DNA of 64,000 nt from Aurantiacibacter gangjinensis (GCF_001886695.1 NZ_CP018097.1:1941001-2005000), one strand, 5' to 3'. Positions 1 to 9,653 are shown, counted from the stretch's first letter. Notes: generated by a model not told the origin, from the sequence alone. Translations and numbers: made by a program.

Positions 1-89
1 CCGACAAGCGCGCCGCGCGGCTCGACCTGCTCGCCCGTTTCCGCGCCGCGGTGCACGGCGTTGCCGATTTCAGCAAGATCGAGGGTTGA
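1..89 (+). CDS. glyS: Glycyl-tRNA synthetase beta subunit, C-terminal fragment
   Basis: Only the last 28 codons lie in the window, read in the frame that stops with TGA at 87-89. The peptide ends in VADFSKIEG, the characteristic tail of the beta chain of the heterotetrameric glycyl-tRNA synthetase, preceded by the anticodon-domain helix LDLLARFRAAVHG. The enzyme charges tRNA-Gly in the cytoplasm. Lying directly upstream of ppdK on the same strand is a common alphaproteobacterial order. The identification rests on a short tail plus context. Confidence 0.75.
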   Translation, partial: DKRAARLDLLARFRAAVHGVADFSKIEG

Positions 90-111
90 GCTGTTTTGCT
101 CCGGCAGAGTG

Positions 112-200
112 TCAACTTCGCTCGCCGCCGGTTTTGACTATGAATAACAACGAGTTGGACGAGAAATAGGCCATCGTCACGATGTCAGGTGTGTCAATTT
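112..200 (+). promoter_or_regulatory. Leader element before ppdK, copy A of a two-copy element
   Basis: This glyS-ppdK intergenic stretch shares its ends and its length with 49044-49131, which lies before a thioesterase gene. Both begin TCAACTTCG and, 60 or 61 bases later, contain the identical block ATCGTCACGATGTCA (173-187 here). That block holds the palindrome ATCGT-C-ACGAT and is followed by a second TGTCAA in both copies. The interior is only moderately alike. Seen directly: the repeated blocks and conserved spacing. Inferred: a shared promoter or operator. Confidence 0.5.
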
Positions 201-226
201 CGAAGTTCAGGAAAGACAGTGATTTT

Positions 227-2893
227 ATGAATACGGTCTACACCTTCGGCGGAAACGCTCCGCATGACGATCCGCGGCAGAAGGACAAGACCGTCACCGG
301 CGGCAAGGGCGCGAACCTTGCCGATATGGCTAGCATCGGCCTGCCTGTGCCTCCCGGCTTCACGATCACGACCGAAGAATGCACCCGCTACCTGACGCAT
401 GGTGAGAGCTTCTCGGACGAACTGCGCGCCGCCGTGGCGCAGGCGCTGGGTCATGTCGAACAAACCGTCGGCAAGCGCTTCGGCGATGCGGCCGATCCGC
501 TGCTCGTCTCGGTACGCTCGGGCGCGCGGGTTTCCATGCCCGGCATGATGGATACCGTACTCAATCTCGGCCTGAATGACGAGACGGTGCAGGGCCTCGC
601 CAGCGCCAGCGGGGACGAGCGCTTCGCCTGGGACAGCTATCGCCGCTTCATCCAGATGTATGGCGATGTGGTGCTCGGCCTCGACCATGGCCTGTTCGAG
701 GAAGCCCTGGAGATCGCCAAGGAAGATCGCGGCTATTTCGCCGATACCGAGCTTTCGGCAGGCGATCTGAAAGAGCTGGTGGGCGAATACAAGACCATCG
801 TCGCTGCAGAGCGCGGTGAGCCTTTCCCGCAGGATGTAAACGAACAGCTGTGGGGCGCCATCGCTGCCGTGTTCGACAGCTGGGATAGCGAGCGTGCCAA
901 GGTTTATCGCCGCCTCAACGCGATCAGTGCCGAATGGGGCACCGCGGTCAATGTGCAGGCCATGGTGTTCGGCAATATGGGCGACAGCAGCGCCACCGGC
1001 GTCGCCTTCACCCGCGACCCCTCCACCGGCGAGCGCGCCTATTACGGCGAATGGCTGATCAACGCACAGGGCGAGGACGTGGTCGCAGGCATTCGCACCC
1101 CGCAATATCTCACCAAGGCCGCGCGCGAGAATGCCGGTGCCGAAAAGCCGAGCATGGAAGAAGCCATGCCCGAGGCTTACGCGCAACTCGCCCGCGTGTT
1201 CGACCTGCTCGAAGACCATTACAAGGACATGCAGGATATCGAGTTCACAGTGCAGCAGGGCACGCTGTGGATGCTGCAGACCCGCTCGGGCAAGCGCACC
1301 GCCAAAGCCGCGCTGAAGATGGCGGTGGACATGGTGGGCGAGGGGCTGATCAACGAGCAGACCGCGATCCTGCGCGTCGATCCCATGGCGCTCGACCAGC
1401 TGCTGCACCCCACGCTCAACCCCGATGCGCCGCGCGAGGAACTGGGCACCGGCTTGCCTGCATCGCCCGGCGCAGCCTCCGGCAAGATCGTGCTGGATGC
1501 GGACACTGCGGAGCTTTGGTCCAACCGCGAGGAAGATGTGATCCTCGTGCGCGTCGAGACCAGCCCTGAAGACATTCACGGCATGCACGCAGCGCGCGGC
1601 ATCCTGACAGCGCGTGGAGGCATGACCAGCCACGCCGCCGTGGTGGCGCGCGGCATGGGGCGGCCTTGTGTATCGGGCGCGTCGGGCGTCTCCATCGATC
1701 TTGCCAGCCGACGCTTGCGCATCGGTGCGCGCGAATTGAAGGAAGGCGACGTCATCACGCTGGACGGTGCAACGGGCCAGATCATGGCGGGCCGCGTGCC
1801 GACGATCGAGCCCGAGCTAGCAGGCGATTTCGGCGTGTTGATGGAATGGGCGGACAAGCATCGCCGCATGGGCGTTCGCACCAATGCGGAAACGCCGGCC
1901 GACTGCAAGACCGCGCGCGGTTTCGGCGCGGAAGGGATCGGCCTTTGTCGTACAGAGCATATGTTCTTCGATGCAAGCCGTATCAGCGCGGTGCGCGCCA
2001 TGATCCTCGCCGAGGATGAGACCGCGCGGCAGTCCGCGCTAGACCGCTTGCTGCCCGAACAGCGCAGCGATTTTGCCGATATCTTCCGCACCATGGCGGG
2101 CCTGCCCTGCACGATCCGCCTACTCGACCCGCCACTGCATGAATTCCTGCCGACGCGCGACGAGGAATTTGCCGAATTGTCCGACTCGCTCGGCCTCGGC
2201 GTGGATCACCTCAAGCGCCGCGCGAACGAGCTGCACGAATTCAACCCGATGTTGGGGCATCGCGGTTGCCGCCTCGGTATTACTTTCCCGGAAATCTACG
2301 CCATGCAGGCGCGCGCCATTTTTGAAGCGGCTTGCGAGGTCTCGACCTCCGACGAGCCGGTCGTGCCCGAAGTGATGATCCCGCTGGTCGCAACGCAGAA
2401 AGAGCTCGCCATCCTGCGGGCGCTGGTGGACCGTGTGGCCGAAGAAGTCTTTGCCGATACAGGCTCTCGGGTCGATTACCTCGTCGGCACGATGATCGAA
2501 TTGCCGCGCGCCGCGCTGATGGCCGGCGAGATTGCGGAGGAAGCGCGCTTCTTCAGCTTCGGCACGAACGACCTGACGCAGACTGCGCTGGGCGTTAGCC
2601 GCGATGATGCCGCGCGTTTCCTCGGCGCTTATGTCGACAAGGGCATTTATGCGCGCGATCCCTTCGTCAGCCTCGATGTGGACGGCGTGGGCCAGCTTGT
2701 CGAACTGGCGGCCGAGCGGGGCCGGGCAACGCGCGGCGACATCAAGCTGGGCATTTGCGGCGAGCATGGCGGCGACCCGGAAAGCATCGCCTTCTGCGAG
2801 AAAGTGGGCCTCGATTACGTCAGCGCCTCGCCCTATCGCGTGCCGATTGCGAGGCTCGCCGCGGCGCAAGCGGCATTGCGAAGCGGCGGCTAG
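227..2893 (+). CDS. ppdK: Pyruvate, phosphate dikinase
   Basis: Interconverts pyruvate, ATP and phosphate with phosphoenolpyruvate, AMP and pyrophosphate in the cytoplasm, linking the pyruvate pool to gluconeogenesis. 888 residues, normal for the family. The N-terminal ATP-grasp part has GGKGANLADM; the swivelling phosphohistidine domain has GGMTSHAAVVARG with catalytic His near 469; the C-terminal TIM barrel has GICGEHGGDP with catalytic Cys near 844. An ATG at 182 would add 15 residues, but the ATG at 227 follows an AGGAAAG ribosome site and starts at the family-typical MNTVYTFGG. Its last bases overlap the convergent gene at 2890. Confidence 0.96.
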   Translation: MNTVYTFGGNAPHDDPRQKDKTVTGGKGANLADMASIGLPVPPGFTITTEECTRYLTHGESFSDELRAAVAQALGHVEQTVGKRFGDAADPLLVSVRSGARVSMPGMMDTVLNLGLNDETVQGLASASGDERFAWDSYRRFIQMYGDVVLGLDHGLFEEALEIAKEDRGYFADTELSAGDLKELVGEYKTIVAAERGEPFPQDVNEQLWGAIAAVFDSWDSERAKVYRRLNAISAEWGTAVNVQAMVFGNMGDSSATGVAFTRDPSTGERAYYGEWLINAQGEDVVAGIRTPQYLTKAARENAGAEKPSMEEAMPEAYAQLARVFDLLEDHYKDMQDIEFTVQQGTLWMLQTRSGKRTAKAALKMAVDMVGEGLINEQTAILRVDPMALDQLLHPTLNPDAPREELGTGLPASPGAASGKIVLDADTAELWSNREEDVILVRVETSPEDIHGMHAARGILTARGGMTSHAAVVARGMGRPCVSGASGVSIDLASRRLRIGARELKEGDVITLDGATGQIMAGRVPTIEPELAGDFGVLMEWADKHRRMGVRTNAETPADCKTARGFGAEGIGLCRTEHMFFDASRISAVRAMILAEDETARQSALDRLLPEQRSDFADIFRTMAGLPCTIRLLDPPLHEFLPTRDEEFAELSDSLGLGVDHLKRRANELHEFNPMLGHRGCRLGITFPEIYAMQARAIFEAACEVSTSDEPVVPEVMIPLVATQKELAILRALVDRVAEEVFADTGSRVDYLVGTMIELPRAALMAGEIAEEARFFSFGTNDLTQTALGVSRDDAARFLGAYVDKGIYARDPFVSLDVDGVGQLVELAAERGRATRGDIKLGICGEHGGDPESIAFCEKVGLDYVSASPYRVPIARLAAAQAALRSGG

Positions 2894-3639
2894 CGACTGC
2901 CGGTCAGGGCAACGATCTCGAACGTCTCGCTGACCTTTCCGTCCTCGTCCGCCTGCGCCATGAACGCCTGCTGGGCTCTGGCGTAGGCGGCCTTACCGAG
3001 CGGCGGGCCGGGGTTGGCAAGGACACTGCCGAGCGCCTGTCCGCGCAGGTCGGCAAGGAGGCTGGCGAGCGAGGAATAGCGCACGGTCAGCACATAGCTG
3101 TCCACAACCGGATTGCGCCAGCCCGCGCGTGATAGCAGGCCGGGGCAGGACCGCGGATCGATCATCGGATGGATGCGCGCGGCGGGGCGATCCGGCTCCG
3201 CCTCGAACATGGCGCGGCGCAAGGCAGGCAGGCTGGTGCCACCGACAAAGCTCGCCAGAGCCACGCCGCCGGGTCGCAGCAATTCGCGCATCTGGATCAG
3301 CGCGCCGGGCAAGTCGTTCACCGTGTCGAGCGCATTGATGCTGGCAACGAGATCGAAGGACGCGGACTGCACGGGAGGAGGACTGTCCAGATCGTGGGGC
3401 ACAGGCGTGAAACTTCGCTGATCACCGGGCAGCTTGGAAACAAGCAACTGAGAGCCGGTGCCATCGAGAAAGACATCGACAGGATCATGCCGCATGAAAG
3501 CCAGACGCTCCACCGCGTCTTCCACCATGTGATCGAGCAGGAACCAGTCACTGGCTCCTTGCTCGAAGATGGCAGAGGCTCGCTCTCGGCGTGCCTGCTT
3601 GCGTTGCTGCGAGAAGATGATGGGTGGCGCGTTCGTCAC
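2890..3639 (-). CDS. NDUFAF5/BioC-like SAM-dependent methyltransferase family protein
   Basis: 249 residues with the layout of the NDUFAF5 (C20orf7) branch of class I methyltransferases. The N-terminal helix is rich in basic residues (QRKQARRERA) and followed by DWFLLDHMVEDAVERL; the Rossmann-type core ends in the usual LRPGGVALASFVGG strand. In mitochondria the homologue modifies an arginine of complex I subunit NDUFS7. The glycine loop here is LDGTGSQ instead of LDLGCGTG, so SAM binding may be altered. It converges on ppdK and lies divergent to comF. Family is fairly clear; substrate is unknown. Confidence 0.7.
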   Translation of the reverse strand: MTNAPPIIFSQQRKQARRERASAIFEQGASDWFLLDHMVEDAVERLAFMRHDPVDVFLDGTGSQLLVSKLPGDQRSFTPVPHDLDSPPPVQSASFDLVASINALDTVNDLPGALIQMRELLRPGGVALASFVGGTSLPALRRAMFEAEPDRPAARIHPMIDPRSCPGLLSRAGWRNPVVDSYVLTVRYSSLASLLADLRGQALGSVLANPGPPLGKAAYARAQQAFMAQADEDGKVSETFEIVALTGSR

Positions 3640-3680
3640 GGCGCTTGCCTACAAGTCGGCGCGCGGGCAGCATAGCCCCA

Positions 3681-4328
3681 ATGGCGCTGAAACAGGCAAT
3701 CGCTCCTTTGGTGGACCTGGTCTATCCGCCGCGCTGCCCGCTCTGCGGCGATGCCATCGCAGCGCAGGATGGGTTGTGCGTGCCGTGCTGGTCCACGCTA
3801 GAGATCCCCGAGCCCGATCCGCAGCGACCCGATATCGTCGCGGCGACGCTCTATACCGATACGGCGCGCAAGCTTGTGCTGTCGCTGAAGCATGGGCGCA
3901 AGATCGCGCTGGCGACGATGATGGCGCGGCAAATGGCAGGGCGACTGGGTGCGTTGGAGGGCAACTGGCTCGCCGTTCCGGTCCCCTTGCATCCGGTGCG
4001 GCTATGGCAACGCGGGTTCAACCAGTCCGCGCTCATGGCACGAGAACTATGCAAGCGCAGCGGGGCGCGGCTCTGTGTCGATGGCCTTAAGCGGACGCGG
4101 CAGACGCCAAGCCTTGGCGGGCTGGGCAAAGCAGCGCGCGCTGAAGTGCTGGAGGGCGCTATCGCTGCCAATCCGCGGCGCAAGGCGGAGTTGCAGGGTG
4201 CCAGCGTCCTGCTTGTCGACGATGTGCTGACAAGCGGCGCGACCACCAATGCCTGCATTACCGCGCTGCGATCTGCCGGGGCGCGGCACATCCGCATCGT
4301 CTGCTTCAGCAGGGTGGTCGAGCATTAG
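3681..4328 (+). CDS. comF: ComF family phosphoribosyltransferase-like protein
   Basis: 215 residues. The N-terminal zinc ribbon is CPLC (19-22) and CVPC (33-36). The C-terminal type I phosphoribosyltransferase fold carries the PRPP loop VLLVDDVLTSGATT near 176-190. ComF proteins act in DNA uptake or recombination-linked processes; the exact reaction is unsettled. The ATG at 3681 puts the zinc ribbon at its usual distance; an upstream ATG at 3624 would add 19 residues unlike the family and reach into the divergent gene. A strong hairpin follows the stop. Confidence 0.85.
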   Translation: MALKQAIAPLVDLVYPPRCPLCGDAIAAQDGLCVPCWSTLEIPEPDPQRPDIVAATLYTDTARKLVLSLKHGRKIALATMMARQMAGRLGALEGNWLAVPVPLHPVRLWQRGFNQSALMARELCKRSGARLCVDGLKRTRQTPSLGGLGKAARAEVLEGAIAANPRRKAELQGASVLLVDDVLTSGATTNACITALRSAGARHIRIVCFSRVVEH

Positions 4329-4343
4329 CTGGCCAAAACGCAA

Positions 4344-4370
4344 AACGCCCGGGCGATTAACCCGGGCGTT
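4344..4370. terminator. Hairpin terminator downstream of comF
   Basis: A perfect 10-bp stem AACGCCCGGG / CCCGGGCGTT with a 7-base loop begins 15 bases after the comF stop. There is no T-run on the plus strand, but the preceding A-runs give T-runs on the minus strand, so it may work better in that direction. It separates comF from hisI. Confidence 0.6.
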
Positions 4371-4698
4371 CGCGTGACGATATCGCTGGAACTTTCGCGC
4401 AGCCCCCCAGCCGGCGCGTCCGCTCCAAACCCTCATGACCGGATGCCCCTTGTCATGAAGGTGACACCCAGACCCCCCATTCCCTGGCCGGAAATGGCAA
4501 CGGCCCGTCAAAGCCGCTGGAGGAGTCATCCCATCGAATGGTGCCAAGCGAAACTGCTTTGTTGCGATCGGTGGTATTTGGAACGAAATTGTGATTATCG
4601 TGCAACAAACGGGTATGTGAAACGCAACCCATTGTGCAATCGCGAAAGGCCGGACGATTTCGACATACGATCTTGAACGCGAGGGAGGCACCGCCTTC
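4371..4698. other. Intergenic region upstream of hisI
   Basis: About 330 bases without a convincing gene. A 100-codon open frame on the plus strand (4374-4676) looks random in composition and overlaps what should be the hisI promoter, so I do not call it. Two TCATGA palindromes at 4433-4438 and 4453-4458 are 20 bp apart, two helical turns, which would suit an operator but may be chance. The last 130 bases are more AT-rich than their surroundings, as expected for a promoter. Confidence 0.4.
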
Positions 4699-5067
4699 AT
4701 GCCGAAATACGATGCCAACGGATTGCTAAGCGCGGTGGTGCAGGACGCGCAGAGCGGGGAGGTGCTGATGGTAGCTTTCATGAACGAAGAGGCCGTCGCA
4801 GCAACGCGCTCCACCGGCATCGCGCATTTCTACTCACGCAGTCGCGGCAAGCTGTGGATGAAAGGCGAAACGTCCGGCAACACCATGCAGGTGGAGGAAT
4901 TGCTGGTCGATTGCGACCAGGACGCCATCGTGATGAAAGTCACGCCGAAAGGCCCGGCCTGTCACACAGGCGTTGTCAGCTGCTTCTATCGCAGGATGGA
5001 CGGGGACCGCTTGGCCCCCGTCGACAGCAATCAGTCCTCCGGCCAGAAATCCGGTACGGAGAAATAA
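4699..5067 (+). CDS. hisI: Phosphoribosyl-AMP cyclohydrolase
   Basis: Hydrolyses the adenine ring of phosphoribosyl-AMP, the third step of histidine synthesis, in the cytoplasm. At 122 residues it is the single-domain form, without the HisE pyrophosphatase half. Diagnostic motifs are in order: [14 protein letters not shown], then [11 protein letters not shown] with the metal-binding aspartates, then GPACHTG and CFYR with zinc cysteines. Its last 37 bases overlap the end of the convergent cysK gene, an unusually long tail-to-tail overlap. Confidence 0.95.
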   Translation: MPKYDANGLLSAVVQDAQSGEVLMVAFMNEEAVAATRSTGIAHFYSRSRGKLWMKGETSGNTMQVEELLVDCDQDAIVMKVTPKGPACHTGVVSCFYRRMDGDRLAPVDSNQSSGQKSGTEK

Positions 5068-5951
5068 CGCTCCCCGGTATCGTAATTAAAGCCGAGGATG
5101 CGCGTTCCGGCATCAAGTTCTTCGGCTTTCTTCGCAATGGCTGCCAAAGTCGCGCCGGAGCTTATGCCGACCAGCAAACCTTCTTCCGCAGCGCAGCGGC
5201 GGGCCATTTCCTTGGCGTTTTCCGCGCCCACCGTGATGGCCCCGTCGATTGCATCTGTGTGCAGATTGCCCGGAATGAAGCCCGCGCCGATACCTTGAAT
5301 CGGGTGAGGGCCGGGCTGGCCGCCTGAAATGACTGGAGAAAGCTCGGGCTCAACAGCAAAGGCTTTCATATCGGGCCAATGCTTCTTTAGCGCCTCCGCG
5401 CAGCCGGTCAGGTGCCCGCCGGTTCCGACACCGGTGATCATATAGGCTGGCGGCGCGTCGGCGAAATCGGCGAGGATTTCCTTCGATGTCGTTTCAACGT
5501 GCACAACCACATTGGCCGGGTTCTCGAATTGCTGCGGCATCCAGGCGCCCGGCGTTTCGGCGATCAATTCTTCTGCGCGCGCGATGGCACCTTTCATGCC
5601 CTGTTCCTTCGCCGTCAGGTCGAAGGTGGCACCATAGGCCCGCATCAGGCGGCGGCGCTCGATACTCATGCTTTCGGGCATGACCAGCACCAGCTTGTAG
5701 CCCTTGACCGCCGCAACCATGGCGAGGCCGATGCCGGTATTGCCGCTGGTCGGCTCAATGATGGTGCCGCCCGGCTGCAGCTTGCCGTTCTTCTCCGCGT
5801 CTTCGACCATGGCGAGCGCGATGCGATCTTTGATCGAACCGCCTGGATTGGCGCGCTCGCTCTTCACCCAGACCTCGTGATCGGGGAACAGGCGCGAAAG
5901 GCGAATATGCGGCGTGCCGCCGATGGATTGCAGGACGTTGTCGAACTTCAT
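5031..5951 (-). CDS. cysK: Cysteine synthase A (O-acetylserine sulfhydrylase)
   Basis: Makes cysteine from O-acetylserine and sulfide using PLP. 306 residues, full length. The PLP lysine is K41 in GGSIKDRIA; the substrate loop is [12 protein letters not shown]; the phosphate-binding loop is [10 protein letters not shown]; the C-terminal serine contact is GISSGAT. It starts four bases after the upstream MFS gene, so the two are probably co-transcribed. Its C-terminus overlaps hisI on the opposite strand. Confidence 0.95.
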   Translation of the reverse strand: MKFDNVLQSIGGTPHIRLSRLFPDHEVWVKSERANPGGSIKDRIALAMVEDAEKNGKLQPGGTIIEPTSGNTGIGLAMVAAVKGYKLVLVMPESMSIERRRLMRAYGATFDLTAKEQGMKGAIARAEELIAETPGAWMPQQFENPANVVVHVETTSKEILADFADAPPAYMITGVGTGGHLTGCAEALKKHWPDMKAFAVEPELSPVISGGQPGPHPIQGIGAGFIPGNLHTDAIDGAITVGAENAKEMARRCAAEEGLLVGISSGATLAAIAKKAEELDAGTRILGFNYDTGERYFSVPDFWPED

Positions 5952-5955
5952 GGTG

Positions 5956-7254
5956 TCAGCTTTCCTGTCTGTCAGGTTCGGTGGAGGGCTTTGGCGAAGC
6001 TTCTAGCACATTCGCCGGAGGATCGAAGGTCTTGGTTTTCCGGAGCACGGGGAACAGCCAGGCCCACATCGCGACGGTCGCAACCGCGCCGATACCTCCC
6101 AGCGCGACTGCCGCAATCGGCCCGATTGCCAGCGCAAGGCTGCCGGAGAACGCATCGCCGCCTTCATTACTGGCGCTGATGGTCAGCTGCGACACAGCCG
6201 ATACACGCCCGCGCTTCTCATCGGGCGTGTGCAACTGGATGAGCGACTGGCGGATATAGACGGAGAACATATCCGCCGCGCCGACGACAAACAGCAGCGC
6301 CAGGCTGAGCGGCATCGACCGCGAGAAGGCGAAACCTATCGTAGCAAATCCGAATATCGCGACCGCCACCAGCATCATTGGCCCGACGTTGTTTTTCAGC
6401 GGCCTGACACTGAAGAGGATTGCTGTGGCCGCCGCGCCGACTGCTGGAGCCATGGCAAGCTGGCTCAGCCCCGTAGCACCGACCTGCAGGATGTCGCGGG
6501 CAAACACCGGAAAGAGCGCGGTTGCACCTGCGAGGAATACGGCGAGCAGATCCAGCGTAATTGTGCTCAGCACCATCCTGTTTTGCCCGACATAGGCGAG
6601 GCCATCGCGGATCTGCGCGAGCGGCGGCGCTTTCGGCGTCGGCTGGCGTGGAGGGAGGTTCTTGATCATGGTGATGCCGATCAGCGCGGCGACATACAGC
6701 GCGGTGGCAATGGCATAGGGCAGGGCGGGATCGACAACGTAGAGATAGCCGCCCATGGCCGGGCCGGCGATCATGCCGGTTTGCCACGCAATCGAGGAGA
6801 GGGCGATGGCGGTCGGCAGGAGCCTTGGCGGCACCAGATTAGGCGCGAGGGCGGAATAGGCAGGTCCGGCAAAGGCACGCACGATGCCCAGCACCACTGC
6901 GACGCCCCACAAAAGCGGCAGGGAAATCGCGTCCTGCGATGTTGCGATGGCGAGCGTAAGCGCGCAAGCGATCTGTCCCAGCAGCGTTAGCCTGGCGAGG
7001 TTCCGGCGATTGAAGAGGTCTGCCACCAGACCGGTCAGCGGCGTGAGCAGGAATAGCGGGACGAATTGTAGCAGGCCAATCAGCGCCAGCTGGCCAGATG
7101 CCTCCCCTACGGTCATCCCGCCATCGCGCGCTATGTTATAGGTCTGCCAACCGATGATGAGCAGCATCGCATATTGCGCAAGCATCTTGGCGAAACGCGA
7201 CACCACATAGGCGCGGAAATTCGGGATCTGGAAGGGGTGCGTCGCGTGCTCCAC
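5956..7254 (-). CDS. MFS transporter, EntS/MFS_3-type exporter family
   Basis: 432-residue inner-membrane protein with about twelve hydrophobic segments and a cytoplasmic loop carrying [12 protein letters not shown] after TM2, as in the EntS/MFS_3 group of proton-driven exporters. It starts with GTG. The gene sits four bases upstream of cysK on the same strand, hinting at export of a thiol or amino-acid-related compound, but nothing in the sequence fixes the substrate. A small GC hairpin (GCGGG/CCCGC) lies between it and the upstream PilZ gene. Confidence 0.8.
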   Translation of the reverse strand: MEHATHPFQIPNFRAYVVSRFAKMLAQYAMLLIIGWQTYNIARDGGMTVGEASGQLALIGLLQFVPLFLLTPLTGLVADLFNRRNLARLTLLGQIACALTLAIATSQDAISLPLLWGVAVVLGIVRAFAGPAYSALAPNLVPPRLLPTAIALSSIAWQTGMIAGPAMGGYLYVVDPALPYAIATALYVAALIGITMIKNLPPRQPTPKAPPLAQIRDGLAYVGQNRMVLSTITLDLLAVFLAGATALFPVFARDILQVGATGLSQLAMAPAVGAAATAILFSVRPLKNNVGPMMLVAVAIFGFATIGFAFSRSMPLSLALLFVVGAADMFSVYIRQSLIQLHTPDEKRGRVSAVSQLTISASNEGGDAFSGSLALAIGPIAAVALGGIGAVATVAMWAWLFPVLRKTKTFDPPANVLEASPKPSTEPDRQES

Positions 7255-7331
7255 CCGCGCGCCATGGCAGCGCGGATCGCGCTTGCCAAGCTAATCGGGA
7301 TTTAGCGGGGTAAAGCCCGCAGCATGGTGGG

Positions 7332-7670
7332 TCAGCCGCGGCGTCGAAGGGCGGGGTTCGGCTGCATTTCCGAGATCATGCTCTGGAAATCATCGAGCCG
7401 GATAATCCGCTCGAACTGGAAACCGGCGCGGTCGTCCGTAATCCAGATGCAGTATGCCTCGATCCGGCCGACTGCCGGCAGGCGCACGATCATGCGATCG
7501 CCGCGGCCAACTTCCGGCGCGCCATCGACCATAAAGCCGTGGGCAGAGACATTGGAGATGTGCAGCGTCAGATCGCCATGCTGCAAATGCTCGGCAATGA
7601 CGGAATAGTCCACCGGATGCCGCGTCGACCGCCGCAGATCCGTTACCGAGAGTTGTGCGCCCCCTGCCAT
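7332..7670 (-). CDS. PilZ-domain protein, probable c-di-GMP receptor
   Basis: 112 residues, essentially one PilZ domain. The c-di-GMP signature is present: RRSTRHPVDY (RxxxR-type) followed by NVSAHGFMV (N/DxSxxG). The domain binds cyclic di-GMP and passes the signal to a partner, often in motility or polysaccharide production. The start at 7670 is chosen because AAAGGA lies at proper distance upstream; an earlier ATG at 7721 would add 17 residues with no ribosome site. It lies between tyrS and the MFS gene on the same strand. Confidence 0.82.
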   Translation of the reverse strand: MAGGAQLSVTDLRRSTRHPVDYSVIAEHLQHGDLTLHISNVSAHGFMVDGAPEVGRGDRMIVRLPAVGRIEAYCIWITDDRAGFQFERIIRLDDFQSMISEMQPNPALRRRG

Positions 7671-7741
7671 CTTGAGCTTTTTCCTTTCGCAAGTCTGGTA
7701 GGCGAACGGAATAGCCGGCAAATGGTGGACATTCGGTAAAG

Positions 7742-8974
7742 TCAGGCTCCACGCAAAATACCGTGACGTTTCTTGCCGAGGCTCAGGCGCGCTTCGGACC
7801 CGCTTGGCAGTTCAATCAGATAGCCGGGATCGGCAATCGCCATATCATCCAGCTTCACCGCGCCCTCGGCAATCTTGCGCTTGGCCTCGCCGTTCGACTT
7901 GGTGAAGCCGAGATCGGTCAGCGCGACACCGATGCGGACGCCTTCTGGCGGGACGTCGAGCGTGGGCAGATCCTCGCCCTTGCCGCCGCCCGCAAAGGTC
8001 TGCTCAGCAGTTGCGCGGGCGGAAGCCGCAGCGTCTTCACCGCGGACCAGTTTCGTCACTTCGTCCGCCAGGATCACCTTGGCATCGTTGATCTCGCTGC
8101 CTTCAAGCGCTTCCAGCCGGGCGATTTCGTCCAGCGGAAGATCGGTGAACAGCTTGAGGAAGCGCCCGACATCGCGGTCGTCCGTATTGCGCCAGTATTG
8201 CCAGAAATCGTAGCTGGGCAGCTGCTCTTCATTAAGCCATACGGCGCCCGAAACCGATTTGCCCATCTTCTGACCATCGGCGCGGGTGATGAGCGGAGCG
8301 GTGACCCCGAACACTTCCTTGCCGTCCATGCGCCTGGTCAATTCTATACCGTTCACGATATTGCCCCACTGATCGCTGCCGCCCAGCTGCAACTGGCACC
8401 CGTAATCGCGCGACAGTTTGAGGTAATCGTAGGCCTGCATGATCATGTAGTTGAATTCGAGGAAGGTCAGCGGCTGCTCGCGATCGAGCCTCAACTTCAC
8501 CGAATCGAAGGTAAGCATGCGGTTGATGGTGAAATGCGGACCCACATCGCGCAGCAATTCGACATAGCCCAGCTCGCTCAGCCATTCGTCGTTATTGATG
8601 AGCAGTGCGCCGGTTTCGCTATCGTCGAAACGCAGTATCTTGCGAAAACTGTCCTTGATGGAGGCGATGTTGCTGGCGAGCACCTCCTCGGTCAGCATCT
8701 GGCGGGTCTCATCCTTACCGCTCGGATCGCCGACCTTGGCCGTGCCGCCGCCCATGATGACGATCGGGCGGTGGCCTGCCTGCTGCAAGCGGCGCAAAAG
8801 CATGATCGAAGCGAGATTGCCGATATGCAGCGAAGGCGCGGTCGGATCGAATCCGACATATCCTGTAACGGTTTGTCGCGCGGCTAGGGCATCCAGTCCC
8901 GCCGCGTCCGTCACCTGATGGACATGGCCACGCTGATTGAGCAATCGCAGCAACTCGGAATCGTAAGTAGTCAT
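7742..8974 (-). CDS. tyrS: Tyrosyl-tRNA synthetase
   Basis: Charges tRNA-Tyr. 410 residues, class I. The HIGH signature is HIGN at 50-53, the KMSKS signature appears as KMGKS within GQKMGKSVSG, and the C-terminal S4 RNA-binding domain starts around TDLGFTKSNGEAKRKI. QAYDYLKLSRDYGCQLQLGGSDQWGNI is the conserved tyrosine pocket region. It shares a 61-bp divergent promoter region with the DOMON-like gene at 9036. Confidence 0.96.
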   Translation of the reverse strand: MTTYDSELLRLLNQRGHVHQVTDAAGLDALAARQTVTGYVGFDPTAPSLHIGNLASIMLLRRLQQAGHRPIVIMGGGTAKVGDPSGKDETRQMLTEEVLASNIASIKDSFRKILRFDDSETGALLINNDEWLSELGYVELLRDVGPHFTINRMLTFDSVKLRLDREQPLTFLEFNYMIMQAYDYLKLSRDYGCQLQLGGSDQWGNIVNGIELTRRMDGKEVFGVTAPLITRADGQKMGKSVSGAVWLNEEQLPSYDFWQYWRNTDDRDVGRFLKLFTDLPLDEIARLEALEGSEINDAKVILADEVTKLVRGEDAAASARATAEQTFAGGGKGEDLPTLDVPPEGVRIGVALTDLGFTKSNGEAKRKIAEGAVKLDDMAIADPGYLIELPSGSEARLSLGKKRHGILRGA

Positions 8975-9035
8975 CTCGGGGGATTTGGCCGCTTATATTT
9001 GTTGGGTCGGGGGCGCGTAGCACGGGGTCTCTCAC

Positions 9036-9581
9036 TTGCAAACGCATGACTTGGTCGCACATGCGGCGCATCCACCGCTGGCAGTCCGCAGCATGGAAGC
9101 GCGAATTCTCTCAATGACGGATAGCTGGATGCGGGTGCGCTGGCGCATCGACGGGGTGGAACGTCTCGTCGTGCCGCCTTTCGCCGGCAGGGGCCGGGCG
9201 GATGAGCTGTGGCAGACGACCTGTTTCGAGCTGTTCATGATGCCGAAGGACGGAACGCCGTCCTATAGCGAGTTCAACCTCTCGCCGTCCGAGCGCTGGG
9301 CGGCCTATGATTTCAGCGATTATCGGAGCGGCCAGAGCGAGCGCGTCTTCCGCCGCGAGCCCGACTGCTCGATGCGCGTCGGCCAGGCGATCGCGATCTT
9401 CGACGCATCCTTGCCCCGCATACAGATGCCCGAAGCGCCGTGCGCCATCGGCCTGTCCGCCGTGATCGAGGAAGAGGGCGGGGTGAAGAGCTATTGGGCT
9501 TTGTCCCATCACAAGGAGGAGCCCGACTTTCACGATCCGCGCAGCTTTACCGGCTGTATTGCGCGCACAAGAGCGGCTTAG
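9036..9581 (+). CDS. DOMON-like domain protein
   Basis: 181 residues, no signal peptide. The sequence (WRIDGVERLVVPPF, then LWQTTCFELFM, then YSEFNLSPSERWAAYDFSDYR) fits the DOMON-like beta-sandwich proteins found in sphingomonads beside cell-wall genes. DOMON folds bind haem or sugars; no ligand residues are certain here. It starts with TTG at 9036 with a weak ribosome site; an in-frame ATG at 9093 is an alternative. It lies 72 bases before the NamZ gene, suggesting a linked role in peptidoglycan handling (inference). Confidence 0.6.
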   Translation: MQTHDLVAHAAHPPLAVRSMEARILSMTDSWMRVRWRIDGVERLVVPPFAGRGRADELWQTTCFELFMMPKDGTPSYSEFNLSPSERWAAYDFSDYRSGQSERVFRREPDCSMRVGQAIAIFDASLPRIQMPEAPCAIGLSAVIEEEGGVKSYWALSHHKEEPDFHDPRSFTGCIARTRAA

Positions 9582-9653
9582 CCGCTTGCGCCCTGTCATG
9601 GGGTGAGCGATAGGCTGGTCTCTTCCAATACCGATTATCGACAGGGACTGCGC

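Noticed and set aside
194-1633. 479-codon antisense frame inside ppdK
   Set aside because: Shadow of the sense gene, with no motif, ribosome site or domain; ppdK is intact in the other frame.
4374-4676. 100-codon frame between comF and hisI
   Set aside because: Random-looking composition, no ribosome site, and it fills the hisI promoter region.
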